Source: Nitrospinota bacterium | Lineage (GTDB): Bacteria > Nitrospinota > Nitrospinia > Nitrospinales > Nitrospinaceae | Direction: 5' to 3' | DNA length: 6,075 bases | Assembly: GCA_027298165.1 (NCBI GenBank) | Contig: JAPUGN010000230.1 | Span: 1 to 6,075 of the forward strand | In this document: piece by piece, positions 1 to 5,252 of the stretch | Layout: the number at the start of each line of letters is the position of its first letter | Numbering within the stretch: the first letter of the stretch is position 1 | The notes under the pieces: generated by a model | The model's database searches: none | Told to the model about the DNA's origin: nothing | What the model saw: only the letters and a program-made list of their open reading frames with translations | Position numbers and translations under genes: made by a program

Positions 1-2058
1 GAGCTGGAGGATGAGGATGAGCGCATCGTCAAAGGTCAAGACCACAAGGACTTCAACTCCCTCTTCATCATGGCCGATTCCGGTGCCCGCGGCAGTTCCC
101 AGCAGTTGCGGCAGTTGGCGGGCATGCGCGGGTTGATGGCCAAGCCCTCCGGCGAAATCATCGAAACCCCCATCACCGCGAATTTTCGTGAAGGGTTGTC
201 AGTGATCCAGTACTTCATCTCCACTCATGGCGCACGCAAAGGCCTGGCGGATACCGCGCTCAAAACCGCGAACTCAGGTTACCTGACGCGGCGCTTGGTG
301 GATGTGGCGCAGGACATCATCATCCTCGAAGAAGATTGTGGCACCCTGCGGGGGATCGATATCTACTCCCTGGTGGAAGCGGGTGAAATCATCCAACCGT
401 TGTCCGAGCGCATTCTGGGGCGGACCGCGTTGGACGACATCGTCGATCCGTTCACCAACGAAGTATTGATCAAAGCCAACGAATTGATTGATGAGAGAGC
501 GATTGAAATCGTCGAAAATGCGGGTATCGAAAAAGTCCGCATTCGCTCGAACCTGACCTGCGAATCGCAACAGGGATTGTGCGTCAAATGTTACGGAAGA
601 AATCTGGCCACCATGGACTGGGCGGAAATCGGTGAACCGGTTGGCGTCATCGCGGCGCAATCCATCGGCGAACCCGGAACCCAGCTCACCATGCGGACTT
701 TCCATATCGGCGGTACCGCCAGCCGGGTGGTCGAAAAAACTACGCTCAGCACCAAAAAAGGCGGCATCGTCAAATATACCGGTCTGCGGACTATCAAAAG
801 CCAGCGCGGCGAAATCATCGTGATGAACCGCAACGGACACCTGATCATACAGGATGAAAACGGCCGCGAAAAAGAAAAATACTCCATCGTGTACGCCGCC
901 AAACTGAAGGTGGCCGACGGGCAGGAGATTCAGCCGAGCCAGACGCTGGTGGAATGGGATCCCTACACCAACTCCATTATGACCGAGGTGTCCGGGACCA
1001 TCGCATTCGGCGACATCGTTGAAGGCCTGACCATGAAAGAGGACTTCGATGAAATCACCGGATTGTCCTCCAAGATCATCATCAGTCACCGCGACGAGAA
1101 AAAGCAACCGCGCATCTCAATCAAGGATGACAAAGGCGAAACCGTGCGCCGCTACATCTTGCCTGCAGGCGCCCACATCAACGTCAACGAGGGTGCCGCG
1201 GTGAATGCGGGCGACGTCATCGTCAAGATACCGCGCGAAACCGCCAAGACCAAGGATATCACTGGGGGTCTGCCACGGGTCGCGGAATTGTTCGAAGCCC
1301 GGAAGCCTCACGAACAGGCCACCATCACCGAAATCGACGGTAAGGTCAAGTTCGGCGGATTCGTCAAAGGCATGCGGAAAGTTGTGGTTGTCAACGACAG
1401 CGGCGAGGAGCGAGAGTATCTCATCCCGCGCGGCAAGCACATCAATGTTCATGAAGGTGACGATGTGCTGGCCGGTGAACCGTTGATGGATGGCGCGTCC
1501 AACCCGCATGATATCCTCCGCATTTTGGGTGAAAACGAACTCCAGAAATACCTGGTGAACGAAGTTCAGGAAGTGTACCGATTGCAGGGCGTGTCCATCA
1601 ACGACAAGCACATTGAAATCATCGTGCGCCAGATGCTCCGGCATCTGCAGGTGGAAGACCCCGGTGATACCGATCTTCTAGTGGGCGAACAGGTCACCAA
1701 AAAGGTATTTAATGTCAAGAATCAGGAAGTCATCAAGAGTAAGGGCGCACCGGCCCAGGGCATGCCCGTTCTGCTGGGGATTACCAAGTCCTCGCTCAGC
1801 ACGGAAAGCTTTATTTCTGCCGCGTCGTTTCAGGAGACCACCCGGGTATTGACGGAAGTGGCCGTCAGCGGCAAGGAAGATCACCTGGTCGGATTGAAGG
1901 AAAATGTAATTATGGGACGATTGATTCCAGCCGGGACCGGTTGTGAGGCCTACGGCGGCATTCGGATCGAAGAGCCGGAAATTGAAGAGGTAGAAGAGAA
2001 GAAGGAAGAAGCTGAAGAAGCACCCGCGCCTGTGAATAAACCAGAAATTTCCGCTTGA
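1..2058 (+). CDS. rpoC: DNA-directed RNA polymerase subunit beta' (C-terminal part, 5' truncated by window edge)
   Basis: Largest subunit of the core RNA polymerase, which forms much of the active-site cleft. The reading frame is open from base 1, so the gene starts upstream; 685 codons are present, about half of a ~1400-residue protein. Visible parts in window residue numbering: the bridge-helix region with MADSGARGS (24-32) and RQLAGMRGLMAKP; the second zinc site with Cys113, Cys187, Cys194 and Cys197; the first trigger-loop arm QLTMRTFHIGG with the catalytic-region His235; a long insertion (about 240-415) matching the SI3 insertion of many Gram-negative bacteria; the second trigger arm DITGGLPRVAELFEARKP (419-436); then the conserved C-terminal block with GITKSSLSTESFISAASFQ and GLKENVIMGRLIPAGTG. 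It ends with a glutamate-rich tail. All key residues look intact. The TGA stop at 2056-2058 lies inside the -35 of a promoter candidate for the downstream ribosomal genes. Identification is effectively certain from the family motifs. Confidence 0.99.
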   Translation, partial: ELEDEDERIVKGQDHKDFNSLFIMADSGARGSSQQLRQLAGMRGLMAKPSGEIIETPITANFREGLSVIQYFISTHGARKGLADTALKTANSGYLTRRLVDVAQDIIILEEDCGTLRGIDIYSLVEAGEIIQPLSERILGRTALDDIVDPFTNEVLIKANELIDERAIEIVENAGIEKVRIRSNLTCESQQGLCVKCYGRNLATMDWAEIGEPVGVIAAQSIGEPGTQLTMRTFHIGGTASRVVEKTTLSTKKGGIVKYTGLRTIKSQRGEIIVMNRNGHLIIQDENGREKEKYSIVYAAKLKVADGQEIQPSQTLVEWDPYTNSIMTEVSGTIAFGDIVEGLTMKEDFDEITGLSSKIIISHRDEKKQPRISIKDDKGETVRRYILPAGAHINVNEGAAVNAGDVIVKIPRETAKTKDITGGLPRVAELFEARKPHEQATITEIDGKVKFGGFVKGMRKVVVVNDSGEEREYLIPRGKHINVHEGDDVLAGEPLMDGASNPHDILRILGENELQKYLVNEVQEVYRLQGVSINDKHIEIIVRQMLRHLQVEDPGDTDLLVGEQVTKKVFNVKNQEVIKSKGAPAQGMPVLLGITKSSLSTESFISAASFQETTRVLTEVAVSGKEDHLVGLKENVIMGRLIPAGTGCEAYGGIRIEEPEIEEVEEKKEEAEEAPAPVNKPEISA

Positions 2059-2082
2059 CTACGGCCCGTAGAGTGTTAAAAT
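2055..2082 (+). promoter_or_regulatory. Candidate sigma70-type promoter for rpsL-rpsG-fusA-tuf
   Basis: TTGACT (2055-2060) is one base off the -35 consensus. A 16-base spacer leads to TAAAAT (2077-2082), one base off the -10 consensus. A TG at 2074-2075 gives an extended -10 (TGTTAAAAT). The predicted start of transcription is near 2089, leaving a leader of about 105 bases before rpsL. The -35 overlaps the last codon and stop of rpoC. A separate promoter for the str genes behind rpoBC is biologically sensible, but the site is inferred from sequence alone. Confidence 0.6.
2059..2071. repeat. Perfect 13-base inverted repeat in the promoter spacer
   Basis: CTACGGCCCGTAG is a perfect two-fold palindrome around a single central C. 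It begins directly after the rpoC stop codon and sits almost entirely between the -35 and -10 of the promoter candidate. It could be an operator, a short hairpin at the end of the rpoC message, or chance. It is not followed by a T-run, so it is not a standard intrinsic terminator. Confidence 0.5.
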
Positions 2083-2124
2083 TCAAAACTTTCCGTCTGC
2101 TGGCGACAGAGTCTAAAAACGCTA

Positions 2125-2143
2125 ATAAAATCAAAGGTTTTAT
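2125..2143 (+). promoter_or_regulatory. AU-rich hairpin in the rpsL leader
   Basis: ATAAAATC (2125-2132) can pair with GGTTTTAT (2136-2143) across an AAA loop: eight pairs including one G-U. It lies in the leader expected from the upstream promoter and directly before a second, GC-rich hairpin. Alone it would be weak. A role in the leader is an inference. Confidence 0.4.
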
Positions 2144-2149
2144 ACGGTA

Positions 2150-2176
2150 GGGATTCCCGTATTTGGTGGGAACCCC
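2150..2176 (+). promoter_or_regulatory. GC-rich hairpin just upstream of the rpsL ribosome binding site
   Basis: GGGATTCCC (2150-2158) pairs with GGGAACCCC (2168-2176) at eight of nine positions (one A-C mismatch) across a nine-base loop. It ends nine bases before the GAGGT ribosome binding site of rpsL. There is no T-run after it, so it does not look like a terminator. A translational control element or a ribosomal protein binding site is possible; nothing in the sequence proves either. Confidence 0.45.
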
Positions 2177-2185
2177 GAGCTGAGA

Positions 2186-2190
2186 GAGGT
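2186..2190 (+). promoter_or_regulatory. Ribosome binding site of rpsL
   Basis: GAGGT within GAGAGAGGT lies five bases before the TTG at 2196. Together with the in-frame TGA at 2181-2183 it fixes the start of rpsL on a non-ATG codon. Confidence 0.75.
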
Positions 2191-2195
2191 ATATT

Positions 2196-2573
2196 TTGCC
2201 GACTATCAATCAATTGGTCAAAACGGGCCGCAAAAGTCCAATAACTAAAACGGCCAGTCCGGCTTTGAAACGCTGTCCCCAGAAGCGGGGGGTGTGCGTC
2301 CGGGTGTATACATCCACCCCCAAAAAGCCGAATTCAGCCTTGCGCAAGGTCGCCCGGGTGCGGCTGACCAATGGCATGGAAGTGACCACGTACATTCCTG
2401 GCGTCGGCCACAACCTGCAGGAGCACTCCATCGTTCTGATTCGCGGCGGCCGGGTCAAAGATCTCCCCGGCGTCCGGTACCATGTCGTGCGGGGCTGTCT
2501 GGATGCCTTGGGAGTCGACAACCGGATGCAGTCCCGATCCAAATATGGGGCCAAAAAACCCAAAAAGAAATGA
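2196..2573 (+). CDS. rpsL: Small ribosomal subunit protein uS12
   Basis: 30S protein at the decoding centre, where it contacts 16S rRNA and helps set the accuracy of tRNA selection. The product is 125 residues, normal for the family. Landmarks are CPQKRGVC (27-34), TPKKPNSALRKV (41-52) and the loop GRVKDLPGVRYH (85-96). Lys43, Lys44, Lys88, Asp89 and Pro91 (numbered with the initiator Met) are all the usual residues, so none of the classical streptomycin-resistance changes is present at these positions. The C-terminus is the typical basic SKYGAKKPKKK. The start is TTG: an in-frame TGA lies 13 bases upstream, no ATG or GTG falls between them, and translation from the TTG gives the family N-terminus MPTINQLV. 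It follows rpoC by 137 bases and precedes rpsG by 17, as first gene of the str cluster. Confidence 0.98.
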   Translation: MPTINQLVKTGRKSPITKTASPALKRCPQKRGVCVRVYTSTPKKPNSALRKVARVRLTNGMEVTTYIPGVGHNLQEHSIVLIRGGRVKDLPGVRYHVVRGCLDALGVDNRMQSRSKYGAKKPKKK

Positions 2574-2588
2574 TTAGGAAAATCTAAT
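2573..2588 (+). promoter_or_regulatory. Small hairpin spanning the rpsL stop and the rpsG ribosome binding site
   Basis: ATTAG (2573-2577) can pair with CTAAT (2584-2588) around the loop GAAAAT. The stem begins with the last base of the rpsL TGA and holds part of the AGGA (2576-2579) that serves rpsG 11 bases later. Five A/U-rich pairs are weak, but the placement would fit translational coupling between rpsL and rpsG. In E. coli the rpsL-rpsG junction is the S7 autoregulation target; that junction is much longer and this one does not obviously resemble it. Confidence 0.35.
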
Positions 2589-2590
2589 TT

Positions 2591-3064
2591 ATGGCACGAA
2601 GGCGAGAAGCTGAAAAGCGGCAGATTTTACCGGACCCGAAGTACAACGACATTCTGGTGGCCCGGTTTGTGAACAGCCTGCTGAAAAAAGGCAAAAAGAG
2701 TCTGGCGGAGCGGGTGCTGTACACCGCGCTGGATAATATCGGAGAGAAACTCAAGGACGAAAAGGCATTGGATGTATTTAAAAAGGCGATTGAAAACGCC
2801 GCTCCGATGCTGGAAGTTAAGTCACGTCGCGTCGGTGGTGCTACTTATCAGGTGCCCGTAGAAGTGAGCCGCAACCGCCGATTGGCTCTGAGCATCCGCT
2901 GGATGATCGCCCAAGCTAAAGCGCGGGCGGGTCGATCGATGGCGGATAAATTAACCGGAGAACTGCTCGACGCTTTCAATAATACCGGGGGGGCCATCCG
3001 TAAAAAAGAAGACGTGCACCGCATGGCCGAGGCCAATAAAGCGTTTGCGCATTATCGCTGGTAA
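2591..3064 (+). CDS. rpsG: Small ribosomal subunit protein uS7
   Basis: Primary 16S rRNA-binding protein that nucleates assembly of the 30S head and lies near the E-site and mRNA exit. The product is 157 residues, the usual bacterial length. Family landmarks are the N-terminal MARRREAEKR with DPKYNDILVARFVNSLLKKGKK; the block AAPMLEVKSRRVGGATYQVP, which includes the rRNA-binding beta hairpin; VSRNRRLALSIRWM; and the C-terminal helix ending FAHYRW. The ATG at 2591 gives the family N-terminus, with AGGA 11 bases upstream. It sits between rpsL and fusA with very short gaps, so it is almost surely co-transcribed with them and may be translationally coupled to rpsL. No abnormality is visible. Confidence 0.98.
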   Translation: MARRREAEKRQILPDPKYNDILVARFVNSLLKKGKKSLAERVLYTALDNIGEKLKDEKALDVFKKAIENAAPMLEVKSRRVGGATYQVPVEVSRNRRLALSIRWMIAQAKARAGRSMADKLTGELLDAFNNTGGAIRKKEDVHRMAEANKAFAHYRW

Positions 3065-3076
3065 TTTTTGGTCTAT

Positions 3077-3080
3077 AGGA
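3077..3080 (+). promoter_or_regulatory. Ribosome binding site of fusA (short spacing)
   Basis: AGGA ends only three bases before the ATG at 3084. This is closer than usual, but it is the only purine-rich element near a start that yields the EF-G N-terminus. It supports 3084 over the in-frame ATG at 3045, which overlaps rpsG. Confidence 0.55.
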
Positions 3081-3083
3081 TTT

Positions 3084-5189
3084 ATGAGTAAGAAAATCGA
3101 CCTGGGAAAAATTAGAAATATAGGAATCATTGCGCATATCGACGCCGGTAAAACCACTACCACTGAGCGGATTCTTTATTACACGGGCAAAAGCCATAAG
3201 ATGGGTGAGGTCCACGACGGCAACGCCACCATGGACTGGATGGAGCAGGAGCAGGAGCGGGGCATCACCATTACGTCTGCCGCGACGACCTGTTTTTGGA
3301 ACGATCATCAGATCAATATCATCGACACCCCCGGCCATGTCGACTTTACGGCAGAGGTGGAGCGCTCTCTGCGGGTACTCGATGGCGCCATCGGCGTGTT
3401 CTGCGCGGTTGGCGGGGTAGAGCCCCAATCGGAAACGGTATGGCGGCAGGCCAGCAAGTATCAAGTGCCGCGTATTGGTTTCGTCAATAAAATGGACCGG
3501 TCCGGGGCCAATTTTCTGCAGTGCATCAACCAGATGAAAGAGCGCCTCAGCGCCAACCCGGTACCCCTGCAGTTGCCGATCGGTGCCGAAAGCGATTTCG
3601 TGGGGATGGTGGATCTGGTGAAAATGACAGCATACACCTATCCGGAAGAAAACAACCCCAAGGGGGAATTGTTTGATGAAGTCCCGATTCCGGAAGATAT
3701 GAAAGATTTGGTTGAAGAATACCGGGAGAAGCTTATGGAAGCCGTCTCCGACGTGGATGAATCGATTATGGAAAAATATCTGGGAGGAGAGGAAGTGGCT
3801 TTGGAAGACCTCCAGCGCGCCATCCGTAAAGGCACGTTGGAGTTGAAGTTCACTCCGATTCTATGTGGGGCCGCTTTCAAAAACAAAGGCGTTCAGCAGC
3901 TGCTGGATGCGGTCCCCGATTATTTGCCTTCCCCTCTCGATGTGCCGGCTATCGTCGGTATCAACCCCAACAACCAGGAAGAAGTGACCCGCAAGGCCGA
4001 TTTAAAGGAACCGGTGTCCGCGCTGGCGTTCAAGATCATGACTGATCCCTTTGTCGGGCAGTTGGCTTTTATTCGAGTGTATTCGGGAGAGGTCACGAGC
4101 GGTTCCTATATTTACAATTCCACCAAGAACGTGCGGGAGCGTATCGGGCGCCTTTTGCGGATGCATGCCAACAAGCGCGAGGAGGTCAAGACCGTCGGTG
4201 CCGGAGATATCGCCGCGGCCATCGGTTTTAAAAAGACCTTCACCGGTGACACCCTTTGCCCGGAAGATCATCCGGTGGTGCTGGAAGCCATCTCCTTCCC
4301 CCAGCCCGTCATCTCCGTGGCCATCGAACCCAAAAGCAAGCCGGAACAGGATAAGCTTTCCGATTGCCTCATCAAACTCCAGCAGGAAGACCCCACCTTC
4401 GAAGTCAGAAGCGATCCCGAAACCAACCAGACTATTATCTCAGGAATGGGTGAATTGCATCTGGAGATTCTGGTGGATCGCATGCGGCGGGAGTTTTCGC
4501 TGGATGTCAACGTTTCCAAGCCGCAAGTGGCGTTCCGGGAAACCATTACCAAAGGCGTGGAGCACGAATTCAAATACGTCAAACAGACCGGTGGCCGGGG
4601 GCAGTACGGACATGTGGAAATTAAAGTGGAGCCCCGGGAAGCCGGCGCAGGATTCGAGTTTATCAACAAGATCGTCGGCGGGTCCATCCCCAGGGAATAT
4701 ATCCCCGCCGTTCAAAAAGGCATCGAGGAAGCGATGATTCGCGGTATCCAGTGCGGCTATTCGGTGGTCGATGTACGGGTCACTTTAGTCGACGGATCGT
4801 ACCACGACGTGGATTCTTCGGAGATGGCGTTTAAAATCTGTGCGTCCATTGCGTTTCAGGAAGCGTGTAAAAAAGCCCGCCCCGTCCTGCTGGAACCCAT
4901 TATGGATGTGGAAATCGTTACCCCCGAAGAATTCATGGGGGATGTTATCGGGAACCTGAATTCAAAGCGCGGCAAAGTCAAAGATTTAAGCGATCGTGCG
5001 GGCGCCAAGGTGATCCGTGCGGAAGCCCCGCTGGCAGGAATGTTCGGTTATTCGACGGATTTGCGTTCTGCCACCCAGGGTCGAGCCAACTACAGCATGG
5101 AGTTTTTAAAGTACGATGTTGTTCCCAATAGTATTGCCGAGGAACTTATTGCAAAATCCAAAGGCACCTCTAGTGAGGTCCCGGCATAA
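3084..5189 (+). CDS. fusA: Elongation factor G (translocation GTPase)
   Basis: Cytoplasmic GTPase that moves tRNAs and mRNA through the ribosome after peptide bond formation and, with RRF, helps split ribosomes. The product is 701 residues, a normal length. G-domain motifs: G1 AHIDAGKT (17-24), the switch I segment ERGITIT (58-64), G3 DTPGH with His85 (81-85), G4 NKMD (135-138) and G5 CGAAFK (261-266). Domain III carries SGMGELHLEILVDRM (453-467). Domain IV tip loops are QTGGRGQYG (501-509) and YHDVDSSEM with His574. The C-terminal domain V is complete. These features and the position in the str cluster fit canonical translocase EF-G rather than a recycling-only paralogue. An in-frame ATG at 3045 would add 13 residues that overlap the rpsG end and do not match the family, so 3084 was chosen. 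It lies 19 bases after rpsG and 63 before tuf. Confidence 0.98.
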   Translation: MSKKIDLGKIRNIGIIAHIDAGKTTTTERILYYTGKSHKMGEVHDGNATMDWMEQEQERGITITSAATTCFWNDHQINIIDTPGHVDFTAEVERSLRVLDGAIGVFCAVGGVEPQSETVWRQASKYQVPRIGFVNKMDRSGANFLQCINQMKERLSANPVPLQLPIGAESDFVGMVDLVKMTAYTYPEENNPKGELFDEVPIPEDMKDLVEEYREKLMEAVSDVDESIMEKYLGGEEVALEDLQRAIRKGTLELKFTPILCGAAFKNKGVQQLLDAVPDYLPSPLDVPAIVGINPNNQEEVTRKADLKEPVSALAFKIMTDPFVGQLAFIRVYSGEVTSGSYIYNSTKNVRERIGRLLRMHANKREEVKTVGAGDIAAAIGFKKTFTGDTLCPEDHPVVLEAISFPQPVISVAIEPKSKPEQDKLSDCLIKLQQEDPTFEVRSDPETNQTIISGMGELHLEILVDRMRREFSLDVNVSKPQVAFRETITKGVEHEFKYVKQTGGRGQYGHVEIKVEPREAGAGFEFINKIVGGSIPREYIPAVQKGIEEAMIRGIQCGYSVVDVRVTLVDGSYHDVDSSEMAFKICASIAFQEACKKARPVLLEPIMDVEIVTPEEFMGDVIGNLNSKRGKVKDLSDRAGAKVIRAEAPLAGMFGYSTDLRSATQGRANYSMEFLKYDVVPNSIAEELIAKSKGTSSEVPA

Positions 5190-5190
5190 A

Positions 5191-5203
5191 TTTGAATTTC
5201 AAA
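5191..5203. repeat. AT-rich 13-base inverted repeat after fusA
   Basis: TTTGAATTTCAAA is a perfect palindrome around one central base and starts two bases after the fusA stop (5187-5189). It has no GC-rich stem and no T-run, so it is not a terminator. The remaining fusA-tuf gap shows an AT-rich TATTATAAA stretch (5207-5215) without a convincing -35. Chance is a real possibility. Confidence 0.3.
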
Positions 5204-5239
5204 CCCTATTATAAACCAACTGAGATTGGACAAAAAAAC

Positions 5240-5243
5240 GGAG
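5240..5243 (+). promoter_or_regulatory. Ribosome binding site of tuf
   Basis: GGAG within CGGAGTGA lies nine bases before the ATG at 5253, a good spacing, and supports this start. Confidence 0.75.
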
Positions 5244-5252
5244 TGAACTGGT

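Noticed and set aside
274..1107. Long open frame (277 codons) antisense to rpoC
   Set aside because: It mirrors the codon bias of a highly conserved gene on the other strand, has no recognisable domain and overlaps essential rpoC coding sequence throughout.
1117..1644. 175-codon antisense open frame within rpoC
   Set aside because: Shadow of the rpoC reading frame, with no ribosome binding site or domain noted.
2073..2150. Possible 25-residue leader peptide starting at GTG in the rpoC-rpsL gap
   Set aside because: The GTG overlaps the -10 of the promoter candidate, so it would be absent from that transcript. It has no ribosome binding site, and its sequence shows no run of regulatory codons.
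2059..2195. Intrinsic terminator separating rpoC from rpsL
   Set aside because: None of the hairpins in the gap is followed by a T-run, so I see no termination signal; read-through is more likely.
3036..3069. Imperfect stem-loop at the end of rpsG followed by a run of five T
   Set aside because: The stem (3036-3055) has a mismatch and is separated from the T-run by about nine bases, so it is not an intrinsic terminator. The operon must continue into fusA.
3045..3083. Upstream in-frame ATG extending fusA by 13 residues
   Set aside because: The extra residues come from the end of rpsG read in another frame and do not match EF-G N-termini; the ATG at 3084 gives the family start.
4051..4737. 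228-codon open frame in another frame inside fusA
   Set aside because: The translation is Ser/Pro/Arg-rich out-of-frame sequence with no family motif; it lies wholly within well-identified EF-G coding sequence.
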